NCBI RefSeq assembly: GCF_001894745.1
Contig: NZ_BBYF01000004.1
Coordinates: 310,001-374,000, forward strand
DNA length: 64,000 bases
DNA from: Paenibacillus sp. NAIST15-1
GTDB taxonomy: Bacteria; Bacillota; Bacilli; Paenibacillales; Paenibacillaceae
Direction: 5' to 3'
Shown: positions 30,332-39,870 of the stretch, in pieces
Position numbering within the stretch: position 1 is the first letter of the stretch
How the letters are laid out: each line of letters begins with the position of its first letter
Notes under the pieces: model-generated
The model's input: only the letters and a program-made list of their open reading frames with translations
Database searches by the model: none
What the model was told of the DNA's origin: nothing
Translations under genes and position numbers: made by a program

Positions 30332-30404
30332 AGTTACTATCTCCTCTACTTTGATTTATGGTTTATTTAGAGCATGTCGGTAACAACACACTCGGTAACA
30401 CACT

Positions 30405-30419
30405 TTATAATAATTATTA
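30405..30419. promoter_or_regulatory. PerR box overlapping the ahpC -10
   Basis: TTATAATAATTATTA matches the PerR consensus TTATAATnATTATAA in 13 of 15 positions. It overlaps the presumed -10 of ahpC. Confidence 0.7.
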
Positions 30420-30444
30420 TTAACTAAACGATTCAATCTGTCAA
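30416..30444 (-). promoter_or_regulatory. Sigma-A promoter of ahpCF
   Basis: On the minus strand TTGACA (30444-30439) and AATAAT (30421-30416) are 17 bases apart. The pair lies between two PerR boxes. Confidence 0.75.
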
Positions 30445-30450
30445 GCTATT

Positions 30451-30465
30451 TTATAATAATTATAA
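30451..30465. promoter_or_regulatory. PerR box upstream of the ahpC -35
   Basis: TTATAATAATTATAA is a perfect match to the 15-bp PerR consensus. It lies just upstream of the -35. Confidence 0.85.
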
Positions 30466-30713
30466 TATGAAAATGATATTCTTTCTCAATTAGGTCATAA
30501 TTCAGACATACCTTCTTCATTATGCTGTTAAATAAGGTGAAGTATTCATTTCTCATTCTTAGGTGAATGCCGAGCTGCAGTTCAATGCTACTTATTTATT
30601 ACCCTAATTGAACCGTTAGCAATCTCCTTCATTAGAAATTCGATTACCCTGTCCATCTTCCTTCCTGTTTACGAAAAACATCGGGAACGATAGCAAAGAA
30701 AGTACTCATATTG
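30466..30713. other. Intergenic region with no supported gene
   Basis: No coding frame or clear site was found between the PerR box and the cydC terminator. Confidence 0.6.
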
Positions 30714-30746
30714 AAAAATAGCACCAGAGTCTCACCCTGATGCTAT
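30714..30746 (-). terminator. Rho-independent terminator of the cyd operon
   Basis: On the minus strand ATAGCATCAG pairs with CTGGTGCTAT and is followed by TTTTTC. It lies 64 bases after the cydC stop. Confidence 0.8.
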
Positions 30747-30809
30747 CCTGACCTTTTCTATTTCTTCTATATAGAAGCATAAAAGACAAAGCTTCAAACG
30801 CTATGAAGA

Positions 30810-32573
30810 TTACAGTAACCCTTTGCCTGGGCGATCTAAATGATACAAGTTGCGGTAACGCGGATATTGCTCCATAAGCTCGGCATGCGTACCGCGCATT
30901 TCCACCTGACCATTTTCGATAAAGACGATCTCATCCATCTGCTCAACACCAACAAGATGGTGGGTAATCCAGATGAGCGATTTGCCCTTCATCGTCTCGA
31001 ACATAGTCGCCAGCAGCTCCCGCTCCGTCTTCGGATCGAGACCAACTGTCGGCTCATCGAGAATGACGACTGGCGTATGCTGAAGCAGTACCCGCGCCAG
31101 CGCGATGCGCTGCCGTTCACCACCTGAGAAGCGCTGTCCGGTCTCCATCATCGCCGTATCATACCCTCTCGGAAGCGAAGCAATAAGTGTATCCAGCTTC
31201 ACTTGTTCCGCTACCTGACGAATCTCTTCATCCGAGGCACTGCGCCGTCCTAGACGAATATTGTTCGCAACTGTCGTATCGAATAGATGTGGACGTTGAT
31301 TTAGCACAGACAGAATCTCTGGGATATGCTCACCATACTCATCAGCGCGAACATTATTGATCATGACGCTGCCAGACTCTGGCATAAGTGCACCTTGAAT
31401 TAAGGTAGACAATGTGGACTTACCGGCACCGCTGCGTCCGATAAGCGCAATCTTCTTGCCTTGCGGCAAATCAAGTGATACCCCATCAATCGTTAAGGAG
31501 GCCGATCCTGCATGCCGGAAGCTGACTTGATCCAAGCGGATATGGGTAGACTCGCGCGCTTGCTGCAGCAGCTCTGGCTTCACATTCACAGCGCTGTCAA
31601 CAGCTTGTTCCACAGGCGCCTCTCCCATGCCCGACAGACGTTCCAACGAATCTTCATACTGAGGAAGCTTCTCTACCGCTTCCGATACCGGCAGGAAGGC
31701 GTCCATCAACGGGAACACCACAAGACCGAACGCCGCAATCATGACGGCTGGCATATTCCCATCAGCCGCTTGGCCGCCGGCCCAATACACCATCGTAATA
31801 ACCGTCAAGCCGACGACAGACTGGGCAATGAGTGTCCGCCACCGCGCCCACATCCGTAAATCTCGGTCTATACGGGCCACTCGCGCCTCATCCGCTTCAT
31901 ACGAATCGACGAATTGGGGAGCTCGGCCGCTAATAACCCAATCGCTCATACCAAGTACCGCATCCGTCAGCTTCCGATATAGCCCGCTGCGCTCCTGCTT
32001 CATTAGGCGGTGCTTCCGACGTGTAAACCATAGCGATATCCATGGCAGAATGAAGACGAGTACGGCAATATATAGTGCCATCAGCAGTGCGAACGGGAGA
32101 TCGAACCAGCCGAGGGCTGCGATCCCTGCCGCATACATTACAATCGCGACAATGCTCGGAAAAATAGTACGTACATAGACATTTTGCAAATGTTCAATAT
32201 CATCTGCCAGCACGCCAAGCACATCCCCTGTGCGGAATCGGGAACGAATGAATAAAGCTTGCGGCTCCAAAATCCGGTACAGGCGAACACGCATCTTCGA
32301 TAAGATGCGAAGCACGGCATCATGACCTACAAGCCGCTCTACATAATGCACGACGGCTCTGCCAATACCAAATGTGCGCACAAGCACAATCGGCACATAC
32401 ACCATGAGAATGTTCTCTGGACGCGCTGCGGATTTGGATATCAAGAATCCGGAGGTGAACATGAGCGCACTCGCGCACAGTACTGTCAGCATGCCGAGGA
32501 AAATAATGAGCGCGAAGCGACCGCAGTAGCGCCGCAAATAAGGACGCAGCCATTGATTCTGTTCACGTGTCAC
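30810..32573 (-). CDS. cydC: Cysteine/glutathione ABC exporter subunit CydC
   Basis: The protein has 587 residues: six transmembrane helices, then an ATPase with Walker A GRSGAGKST, signature FSGGERQR and Walker B VVILDEPT. With CydD it exports reduced thiols (and binds heme), which is needed to assemble cytochrome bd. The GTG start at 32573 overlaps the cydD stop (GTGA) and has AGGAGGGG before it. It is the last gene of the operon. Confidence 0.93.
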   Translation of the reverse strand: MTREQNQWLRPYLRRYCGRFALIIFLGMLTVLCASALMFTSGFLISKSAARPENILMVYVPIVLVRTFGIGRAVVHYVERLVGHDAVLRILSKMRVRLYRILEPQALFIRSRFRTGDVLGVLADDIEHLQNVYVRTIFPSIVAIVMYAAGIAALGWFDLPFALLMALYIAVLVFILPWISLWFTRRKHRLMKQERSGLYRKLTDAVLGMSDWVISGRAPQFVDSYEADEARVARIDRDLRMWARWRTLIAQSVVGLTVITMVYWAGGQAADGNMPAVMIAAFGLVVFPLMDAFLPVSEAVEKLPQYEDSLERLSGMGEAPVEQAVDSAVNVKPELLQQARESTHIRLDQVSFRHAGSASLTIDGVSLDLPQGKKIALIGRSGAGKSTLSTLIQGALMPESGSVMINNVRADEYGEHIPEILSVLNQRPHLFDTTVANNIRLGRRSASDEEIRQVAEQVKLDTLIASLPRGYDTAMMETGQRFSGGERQRIALARVLLQHTPVVILDEPTVGLDPKTERELLATMFETMKGKSLIWITHHLVGVEQMDEIVFIENGQVEMRGTHAELMEQYPRYRNLYHLDRPGKGLL

Positions 32574-34300
32574 AATATCCCCTCCTGCTGCGAAATCAAC
32601 ATGCTGTAATACACGCCTTGGCGTTCAAGCAGCTCCTGGTGCGTACCTGCCTCTGCTATCCTTCCATGATCCATAACGATAATCCAATCCATATCTTCCA
32701 TCCAATGCAGGCGATGCGTCGCAAGGAAGACCAGGTTGCCTTCGAACAGCGATAGCATCGTCTGCTTGAGCTCATATTCTGTCTCAATATCCAGATGTGC
32801 CGTAGGCTCATCCAGCATCATAATCGGTCTGTCGCTCAGGAATGCACGAGCAAGCGCTACACGCTGCTCCTGTCCGCCGCTAAGAGAGCGGCCTCCATTG
32901 CCAATAAGCTCATCCCGACCATTTGGCAGCTCAGCAGTCAATGTAGACAAGCCAGCTGCTGCAAGGGCGCGATCCACTTCTTCATCAGAAGCTTCAGGCG
33001 CATAGAATCGAATATTGTCCGCGAGCGATACGTTGAAAAGATACGGATGCTGCGGGATATAAGTCGTCAGCTGACGCCAAGCTTCCTCATCAAGCGATGG
33101 CACGTCCGCGCCGTTCAAGGTGAACTGTCCTGATGTCGGACGAAGGAAACCGCCAAGCACATCAATGAGCGTAGACTTGCCTGCCCCGCTCTCGCCGACA
33201 ATGCCGACTTTCAGAAGCCCCGTCACCTCACATGTTACATCATCCAGTGAAGACGGCCCATCCGCTTCATGCTTCACACCTATGCCGGACAAGGCGATTG
33301 TGCTATCCTTCGTCCAAGCAAGAGAGGATGGATGCTGTGAGGCACTTTCCCCTACTTCAGTTTCATGTTTAATGATCGCATCAATTGCTTTTCCAGCTTC
33401 TTTCCCGTTCAATGTCGCGTGATAATCAGCGCCAACCATGCGAACAGGCAGGAAATACTCAGGGGCTAGAATCAGCACCGTAAGCCCCGTCACCAATGTC
33501 ATTTCTCCATTAATAAGACGAAGACCCAGGCCGACTGCTACAGAGGCAACGGATAACATCGTAAAGAAGTCAAGGGCGAAGGAGGAGAGAAAAGCAACAC
33601 GCAGCGTGCGCATTGTCGCAGAGCGGTATTTGTCACTCACTTGCCCAATCGTATCGCTGTGCTTGCGGCTCTGCCCCAAGAAGCGAAGCGTCTCCAAGCC
33701 CCGAAGCGCATCGACAAAGTGGTTCGATAAAATGCGGTACGACTCCCATTGTCGATCCATCTGCTTGCGCGCAGCAAGCCCAACCAGTATCAGAAATACA
33801 ATCAAAATCGGCAGCGTCACAATCAAAATAATACCGGACGCCGTATCTAGCGTGAGTACATAGAGTAGGATGAGAATTGGCGTAATGCCCGTACCCATCA
33901 TCCGAGGAAGAATTAGTTCCACGTACGTGCGGAACTGGGAGACCCCTTCAAGTACAAGAGTAACGAGATTGCCCGTACCTTCTGACTTGGCAAAGCGAGG
34001 TCCATACTGGAACAACTTATCCATCAACTGACGCCGCAAGTTTACCCCTGTCTTCTCGGCGAAGTTGTAGGCTACCTTCTGCATGAGCAAGGTCGTCACT
34101 TGACGGACGGTAAACGCAAGCAGGAACAGACCCATATTTGCGGTTTGTTCCTGCAACGGCGCGCCGGCAAACAAGGCGGAGATAACCTCCGCCAGCTTGA
34201 TTGCCAGACCTATGATGGATATTGTTTGCACGAGAGTAAGGACGGCAATGATGAACATTGTCGGCCTTGCTCCCTCATACTTGAGCAAATTTTTATCCAT
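32570..34300 (-). CDS. cydD: Cysteine/glutathione ABC exporter subunit CydD
   Basis: The protein has 576 residues: six transmembrane helices, then an ATPase with Walker A GESGAGKST, signature LSGGQEQR and Walker B IMMLDEPT. It works as a heterodimer with CydC. Its ATG overlaps the cydB stop (TAATG), and its own stop overlaps cydC, so the three are translationally coupled. Confidence 0.93.
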   Translation of the reverse strand: MDKNLLKYEGARPTMFIIAVLTLVQTISIIGLAIKLAEVISALFAGAPLQEQTANMGLFLLAFTVRQVTTLLMQKVAYNFAEKTGVNLRRQLMDKLFQYGPRFAKSEGTGNLVTLVLEGVSQFRTYVELILPRMMGTGITPILILLYVLTLDTASGIILIVTLPILIVFLILVGLAARKQMDRQWESYRILSNHFVDALRGLETLRFLGQSRKHSDTIGQVSDKYRSATMRTLRVAFLSSFALDFFTMLSVASVAVGLGLRLINGEMTLVTGLTVLILAPEYFLPVRMVGADYHATLNGKEAGKAIDAIIKHETEVGESASQHPSSLAWTKDSTIALSGIGVKHEADGPSSLDDVTCEVTGLLKVGIVGESGAGKSTLIDVLGGFLRPTSGQFTLNGADVPSLDEEAWRQLTTYIPQHPYLFNVSLADNIRFYAPEASDEEVDRALAAAGLSTLTAELPNGRDELIGNGGRSLSGGQEQRVALARAFLSDRPIMMLDEPTAHLDIETEYELKQTMLSLFEGNLVFLATHRLHWMEDMDWIIVMDHGRIAEAGTHQELLERQGVYYSMLISQQEGIL

Positions 34301-35316
34301 TAGTATTCTAAATGCTCCTTCTCATGAAGCCGTTTATGGAAGACGAAATAACTCCAAATTTGATATCCTAGCACGAACGGCAGCAAGGTTAAGGCTACGA
34401 TCGTCATCACTTTCAATGAGTATTGCCCGGAAGCTGCGTTATGAATCGTTAAGTCGAATGCCTTATCAATCGAACTGATCATAACACGCGGGAATAATCC
34501 GATAAAGACAGACGCGATCGATAGAATGATAACTCCGCCCGTCATGCCGAATGCCCAGCCATCGCGCTTCTTCGCCATGAAGTAGCCAGCGAGCACATAA
34601 ACAACAACCCCAACTACAGCAACAGCTGTCAAGATCCCACCGCGAACCTCAAATACATCCGTCTTGAAGTATGTCATAGCACCGAAAGCAACAAACAATA
34701 CCGCCAAAGGCACTAGCAGCATCTTCGCCTGCTTACGTGCACGCTCCTGCAAGGAGCCAATTGTGCGCAGCGTTGTGAACATCAAGCCATGCACGAGGCA
34801 CAGTACCGTAACGGTTACCCCGCCAAGCAATGTATACACATTCACCATATCGAACAGTCCAGCCTTCATTTCCATCTGGCCGTCAATTGGCAAGCCTTGA
34901 ATCAGTCCTGCGAATACAACCCCGCACAGGAATGGAGGAAGCAGACTTCCTAAGAAAATCGCCCAATCCCAAGACTTCTTCCAGCGTTCTGTCTCTTTCT
35001 TACCGCGGAATTCGAATGCGACACCGCGTCCAATTAATGCAAGCAGCAAAACGACAAATGGCGTGTAATATCCACTAAACAGCGTAGCATACCAGTTCGG
35101 GAACGCAGCGAACATCGCCCCGCCAGCCGTAAGCAGCCATACTTCATTGGCATCCCAGAACGGACCGATCGAGTTGATTAATACGCGTTTCTCCCCATCT
35201 GTACGGGCCAAGAACTTCGTCGACATGCCGACACCGAAGTCGAAGCCTTCCAAGAAGAAGAATCCGACAAACAACACTCCAACTAGTAGAAACCACAATT
35301 CATTAAGAGATAACAT
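34300..35316 (-). CDS. cydB: Cytochrome bd ubiquinol/menaquinol oxidase subunit II
   Basis: The protein has 338 residues and about eight to nine transmembrane helices, with the family starts LNELWFLLVGVLFVGFFFLE and DGFDFGVG-like FDFGVGM, and DANEVWLLTAGGAMFAAFP. It is the non-heme subunit of cytochrome bd. The ATG at 35316 has GGAGGG five bases upstream and overlaps the cydA end by 14 bases; the longer frame is rejected. Confidence 0.95.
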   Translation of the reverse strand: MLSLNELWFLLVGVLFVGFFFLEGFDFGVGMSTKFLARTDGEKRVLINSIGPFWDANEVWLLTAGGAMFAAFPNWYATLFSGYYTPFVVLLLALIGRGVAFEFRGKKETERWKKSWDWAIFLGSLLPPFLCGVVFAGLIQGLPIDGQMEMKAGLFDMVNVYTLLGGVTVTVLCLVHGLMFTTLRTIGSLQERARKQAKMLLVPLAVLFVAFGAMTYFKTDVFEVRGGILTAVAVVGVVVYVLAGYFMAKKRDGWAFGMTGGVIILSIASVFIGLFPRVMISSIDKAFDLTIHNAASGQYSLKVMTIVALTLLPFVLGYQIWSYFVFHKRLHEKEHLEY

Positions 35317-36706
35317 GTTGTCCCTCCTGATCAAACGGGTCATTCGAATGTTCTGCCTTCATTACTTCATTCGGACCCTTTTTGATGACACGAACGAACA
35401 AATACACAAGCACGATAGCAAGTACGGTGTAAATTGTCGAGAATGCGATAAGGGAGAATAGCACTTGACCGCCCGACACGCTCGGCGAAATACTGTCTTC
35501 TGTCCGCATGAGACCAAATACCGTCCACGGCTGACGACCAATTTCCGTCATAATCCAGCCTGCTGTATTCGCAATGAACGGCAATGAGATTGCATAGAGC
35601 ATGAAACGCATAAACCACTTATTCGGATTGCCCAGCTTCTTGCGTGCTGCCAAGAACCAGCCATACATGCCAAGCAGAATCATCAATGTTCCGGCAAGAA
35701 CCATGATGCGGAAGCTCCAGAATGTTGTCTTCACCGGCGGAATGTAATCGCCAGGGCCATACAACTGTTCATACTCCGCTTGCAGTTCCTTCATCCCGCG
35801 AACTTCACCGGAGAACTTACTATAAGATAGGAAGCTAAGCAAGTATGGAACTTTGAATTCCATGCTGTTCTCTTGCTTGTCTGTATTAATGGCTGCAAAT
35901 ACCGTCCACGGTGCAGGGTCGCCACTTGTTTCCCACAAGCCTTCACTTGCCGCCATCTTCATTGGTTGGGTATGCATCAAATATTGTGCCTGCTGGTGAC
36001 CGAAAACCGCAACCAGAATGGAAGAGACCGTAGCTACGATAACACCAATCTTGAACGATTTTTGGAAGAAAGAAACGTCCTGCTTCTTCAGCAGTTTATA
36101 AGCACTCACCCCAGTGATGAGGAACGCTCCTGTTGCAAATGCACCGAAAATCGTATGCGGGAATTCAACAAGCAGCTGACCATTTGTCAGCAGCGCGAAG
36201 AAATCGTTCATTTCCGCACGGCCATTGTTAATCTCGAATCCGACCGGACGCTGCATGAAGGAGTTCGCCGCCAAGATCCACAAGGCGGACAACGTTGTAC
36301 CAATGGCTACAAGCCAAATGCACAAGCAGTGCACCTTCTTCGATAAGCGATCCCATCCAAATATCCATAATCCGATAAACGTTGATTCCATAAAGAATGC
36401 CAGCAATGCTTCAATCGCAAGCGGCGCACCAAATACGTCTCCGACGAAGCGAGAATAGTTCGACCAGTTCATCCCGAACTGGAATTCCTGAATAATACCA
36501 GTGACAACACCGACACCGAAGTTAATGAGGAACAGCTTCCCCCAGAACTTCGTCATCTTCTTGTACTCTTCATTTCCCTTGACGACATACATCGTCTCCA
36601 TCATTGCGATGAGCAATGCTAGACCAATCGATACCGGTACGAAGAAGAAGTGAAAAATCGTCGTCGATGCAAACTGAATGCGCGATAATAAGATCGTATC
36701 CCACAT
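35303..36706 (-). CDS. cydA: Cytochrome bd quinol oxidase subunit I
   Basis: The protein has 467 residues with about nine transmembrane helices. It shows the N-terminal heme ligand region (LLSRIQFASTTIFHFFFVPV), the heme/Q-loop element GRQPWTVFG with a short Q loop as usual in Firmicutes, and NSFMQRPVGFE. It holds hemes b558, b595 and d and reduces oxygen to water using menaquinol with high oxygen affinity. First gene of cydABDC; redox-type sites lie upstream. Confidence 0.96.
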   Translation of the reverse strand: MWDTILLSRIQFASTTIFHFFFVPVSIGLALLIAMMETMYVVKGNEEYKKMTKFWGKLFLINFGVGVVTGIIQEFQFGMNWSNYSRFVGDVFGAPLAIEALLAFFMESTFIGLWIFGWDRLSKKVHCLCIWLVAIGTTLSALWILAANSFMQRPVGFEINNGRAEMNDFFALLTNGQLLVEFPHTIFGAFATGAFLITGVSAYKLLKKQDVSFFQKSFKIGVIVATVSSILVAVFGHQQAQYLMHTQPMKMAASEGLWETSGDPAPWTVFAAINTDKQENSMEFKVPYLLSFLSYSKFSGEVRGMKELQAEYEQLYGPGDYIPPVKTTFWSFRIMVLAGTLMILLGMYGWFLAARKKLGNPNKWFMRFMLYAISLPFIANTAGWIMTEIGRQPWTVFGLMRTEDSISPSVSGGQVLFSLIAFSTIYTVLAIVLVYLFVRVIKKGPNEVMKAEHSNDPFDQEGQHVIS

Positions 36707-36841
36707 ATCGTTGTCCTTCCACCTTTCTATTTATACTCTCATTCCTATGCTGAATAGGCTGTAATACCTGCGTCGAACACGGTATCAATGACGTTGATTA
36801 CATGTTCCAGTTGTATTCTGTCAGATACAGAAACGCTGCAA

Positions 36842-36857
36842 TGTGATATTAATCACA
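36842..36857. promoter_or_regulatory. Fnr/CRP-type palindrome upstream of cydA
   Basis: TGTGATATTAATCACA is a perfect palindrome with the TGTGA-N6-TCACA form of Fnr/CRP sites. It could also be bound by Rex. It lies 136 bases upstream of the cydA start. Confidence 0.6.
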
Positions 36858-36891
36858 ATTTTAAAGCAATTACTTGATCAAAATAAGAACA

Positions 36892-36909
36892 TTGTGTCGA
36901 ATTTCACAA
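36892..36909. promoter_or_regulatory. Rex box upstream of cydA
   Basis: TTGTGTCGAATTTCACAA matches the Rex consensus TTGTGAAnnnnTTCACAA at most positions. Rex represses cyd operons until NADH rises. The remainder to 37080 holds no gene. Confidence 0.65.
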
Positions 36910-37080
36910 ATATGTCGAAAAAAAGTGAAAAAAAGAAGAAAAAAGACATTGTGCCTTCTTTCCCCTTTACAAGCAGCCCGCAATGTGCTGCACCTTTTTA
37001 CCAAAAGTTATTCTGAAATTTGTCACGAATTTGGGCATGTCACATCGCTGTCACAACAAGGTATTTTGCTGCATCTATTT

Positions 37081-37770
37081 TTATTTATACAGGTCGATCG
37101 TATCAATCTTGCGAATCGTCAAGTAACCAATCACTATACCAAGCGCAGCAAAAGCAAATGGCACTGCGATAATGGACCACAAGGTAAATCCGCCAGTCGA
37201 CGAGCCTAGAAAGCCTGCAATTAGAATGGAGCTCGTAATGGTCGCAGCCGCTGAATATTTGCGCATGCCGAACCATAATGGAATCAGACTTAAGCAGCTT
37301 GCTGCTAAGGAGTTGATAACACTAGTTGACACTTGATGCGTAACCATACTTATTGTCGCCGTGCCAGGTACAGTGTGCGCATAAGAATTGTATAAGAGGA
37401 ATCCACTGATAAGTACAATATTTGCCAGAATAATGGCAATAAAGGTGTACAAGACCACAATGATTAGCTTAGCTGTTATGAGCTTCTTCCGTGGAATCGG
37501 GTACATGAACATGACCGTTATAGACTTGCTCTTGAACTCATCAATAACCATTCGGCTTAGCAATACCGAGGCCGTAATAATGAAGGATACCTTCACAAAC
37601 GTATCGATGATACCGAATACCTCGGATATATCATGGAACGCGATACCTTGTGTATCCCCATAGATTCCAAGCAAAATAAAGAGGAAAATCCCGATCGTGA
37701 CATACATGGCCGTACGTATATAGGTAGCAAACCGGAATTTCTTCAGTTCCAGTCGAATGAGCTTATTCAC
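37081..37770 (-). CDS. ABC-2 type transporter permease
   Basis: The protein has about 229 residues and six transmembrane helices (ABC-2 fold). It begins NKLIRLELKKFRF and contains SKSITVMFMYPIPRKKLI. The start is best read as GTG at 37770, which has GGAGGGG six bases upstream and overlaps the ATPase stop; ATGs at 37776 and 37785 are in frame. It is encoded after its ATPase. Substrate unknown; bacitracin-type peptide or cell-envelope export is typical for this type. Confidence 0.85.
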   Translation of the reverse strand: MNKLIRLELKKFRFATYIRTAMYVTIGIFLFILLGIYGDTQGIAFHDISEVFGIIDTFVKVSFIITASVLLSRMVIDEFKSKSITVMFMYPIPRKKLITAKLIIVVLYTFIAIILANIVLISGFLLYNSYAHTVPGTATISMVTHQVSTSVINSLAASCLSLIPLWFGMRKYSAAATITSSILIAGFLGSSTGGFTLWSIIAVPFAFAALGIVIGYLTIRKIDTIDLYK

Positions 37771-38686
37771 GAGCATCCCCTCCATTCAACAGCTTCATAA
37801 AGTAATCCTCCAAGGAATGATGCTTCTTATGGACAGACTCTACCATGACATCGTTCATAACAAATGCCTTCGTAATATCTTGCTGAGACACCCCCGATTG
37901 ATAGATGCGGATGATCCGGTTGTCTGTAATACGGAAATTCGAAATATGCATGACTTCTTCAAGCACATAGGCCGCCTTGCTCGCATTATCAGTGATGACC
38001 TCAATGAATTCGGACTGCTGCGCCCGAACCCGCTCCATGGGCACTTCCTCCAACAGCACCCCATGGTTAATGACACCGATCGTGTCTGCAACCAGCTCCA
38101 TTTCCCCTAAGATGTGGCTGGAGATCAAGAGCGTAATGCCGAACTCGCGTGACAGCTTCTTGAACAGGTCACGTATCTCCTTAATCCCAATTGGGTCCAG
38201 ACCATTAATCGGCTCATCCAGGAGCAGCAGCTCTGGCTTGATCGATATGGCCCGCGCGATGCCTAGACGCTGCTTCATCCCGAGGGAGAAGTCCTTCACC
38301 TGCTTGCGTTCAATGCCGTTCAGTCCTACCAGTTCCAGTGCTTCCTCAATCGCCTTCTTATTATGGTAGCCCATGTATTCGCAATGAAGCTCCAGATTCT
38401 CCTGCGCAGTAAGACGATCATAGAAGATTGGCTGCTCAATAATTGTCCCCATGCGAGATAGCAAGGAATAGGATGAGGGTGTCATCTTCTCGCCGAACAT
38501 CTCAATCTCACCGCTCGTTGGCTGCACGAGATTCGTCATCATTTTCATAATCGTTGTCTTCCCCGCCCCATTGGGGCCAAGGAATCCGTATATCTCGCCC
38601 TTCTTAATATTCATGCTCACATTCGATACGACATCTTTGCCTTGATAATTCTTCGTCAATCGATGCGTCCGTACAAGGAAGGTCAT
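37763..38686 (-). CDS. ABC transporter ATPase, BcrA type
   Basis: The protein has about 307 residues. Walker A is GPNGAGKTT, signature FSLGMKQR, Walker B LLLLDEPING, followed by a C-terminal domain of about 90 residues. It energises the adjacent permease. The ATG at 38686 has GAGGGG upstream. A promoter with three 11-bp direct repeats precedes it, and a two-component system lies further upstream on the same strand. Confidence 0.93.
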   Translation of the reverse strand: MTFLVRTHRLTKNYQGKDVVSNVSMNIKKGEIYGFLGPNGAGKTTIMKMMTNLVQPTSGEIEMFGEKMTPSSYSLLSRMGTIIEQPIFYDRLTAQENLELHCEYMGYHNKKAIEEALELVGLNGIERKQVKDFSLGMKQRLGIARAISIKPELLLLDEPINGLDPIGIKEIRDLFKKLSREFGITLLISSHILGEMELVADTIGVINHGVLLEEVPMERVRAQQSEFIEVITDNASKAAYVLEEVMHISNFRITDNRIIRIYQSGVSQQDITKAFVMNDVMVESVHKKHHSLEDYFMKLLNGGDARE

Positions 38687-38720
38687 TTCATTTACCCCTC
38701 TCATCTCTTCTGATGTCTTC

Positions 38721-38774
38721 ATTGTATCGATTAGCTATTTCTTATTTCTTACCTAATCCTTACGAATTCCTTAC
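38721..38774 (-). promoter_or_regulatory. Response-regulator-type direct repeats and -10 upstream of the ABC transporter
   Basis: Read on the plus strand, three tandem 11-mers ending in CTTAC (38742-38752, 38753-38763, 38764-38774) lie 15 bases from a TACAAT -10 (minus strand, 38726-38721). Tandem 11-bp repeats replacing a -35 are typical of OmpR-family activators. No good -35 is seen. The likely activator is the response regulator encoded just upstream. Confidence 0.65.
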
Positions 38775-38925
38775 GTTCTTTCCGTCTTGACATACAAATA
38801 AGGTCCGCAGAGTGCCATACTGGTTACAGCACAGCAAATCTCTTCGAACCTTGTGGCCCTTCCTTCGACGTCAACAGACCTGAACCATCACACAGCCAGC
38901 ACCGGCCGGATTCTCGTAAAATACC

Positions 38926-39867
38926 TCAAGACATTCGCAGGAGCTTAATTGTGAAAATCGTTTTCTTAAAAGGCTTACTATGAAGTTCTATCGAACCGCC
39001 CATTGATTCAGCGAGCCGCTTCGTGATCGTTAACCCCAGTCCGCTGCCTTCGTAATTTTTGTTGCGGGAATCCTCCAGTGTATACATGCGCTCAAAAACA
39101 CGGTCTTGGTGCTGTTCCGGAATCCCCTTGCCACGATCCCATACATCAACGAACAGATGCGTATCATCACTGCGCAGAGCTATGCCCAGCACACGGCCAT
39201 CAGCCCCATACTCTATCGCATTGGAGATGAGATTGTTCAGTATGCGATCCAGTGCGTCTTCATTCCCTCTCGCATAGAGAGAAGCTTCCGGAATCTGAAT
39301 ATCAACCTCGAACCCCCTCTTTGAAAGCCGCTCATAAAATTGGAGAATATTTTTGCGGCATAGCTCGCTCATATCGACTCGAGTCAGCTCGACATGCTTG
39401 TCCCCAGATTCTAGCTTCGCTAAATCAAAAAAGGTATGTATAAGCTCTATCACTTCTACCGTCTTGCCATGCACCCGTGTGAGCAGGCGGTTCCGTTCTT
39501 CGTCACTGATGCGCTCACTGCTCAGATTCAGCGTCTCCAAGTAACCAAGTACAACGGTAAGCGGGGTCTTCAGATCATGAGAGATGTTCGATATCATCTT
39601 CCTCATCGCGATCTCCGTCTTCGCATAATTCGCCAGTGCCTTCTCATGATCGACCAGTAATTCATTTATTTGCTCAATGACCCCAATAATCTGCTTATCA
39701 TCCGTGAACAGCAGGAGCTTCTCCGCAGATTGTGTTCGATGAATTTGTTCCAGCTTTTTTTGAATTTCTGTTAATTGCTGATTGCGTCTTGAATGATTCA
39801 CATGCTGCGTGTAGACTACGATCAACAGGATTACCATACATATAGATAAAAGGCCCGTTATCATCAT
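38926..39867 (-). CDS. Sensor histidine kinase
   Basis: The protein has 313 residues. One N-terminal transmembrane helix is followed directly by a coiled region, the H-box SHDLKTPLT (phospho-acceptor His) and the ATPase with N box NNLISNAIEYG and G boxes DRGKGIP and GSGLGLTI. There is almost no extracellular loop, so it probably senses through the membrane or a partner transporter. It starts four bases after the response regulator. The ABC transporter downstream is the likely target and perhaps part of the sensor. Confidence 0.93.
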   Translation of the reverse strand: MMITGLLSICMVILLIVVYTQHVNHSRRNQQLTEIQKKLEQIHRTQSAEKLLLFTDDKQIIGVIEQINELLVDHEKALANYAKTEIAMRKMISNISHDLKTPLTVVLGYLETLNLSSERISDEERNRLLTRVHGKTVEVIELIHTFFDLAKLESGDKHVELTRVDMSELCRKNILQFYERLSKRGFEVDIQIPEASLYARGNEDALDRILNNLISNAIEYGADGRVLGIALRSDDTHLFVDVWDRGKGIPEQHQDRVFERMYTLEDSRNKNYEGSGLGLTITKRLAESMGGSIELHSKPFKKTIFTIKLLRMS

Positions 39868-39870
39868 TGC

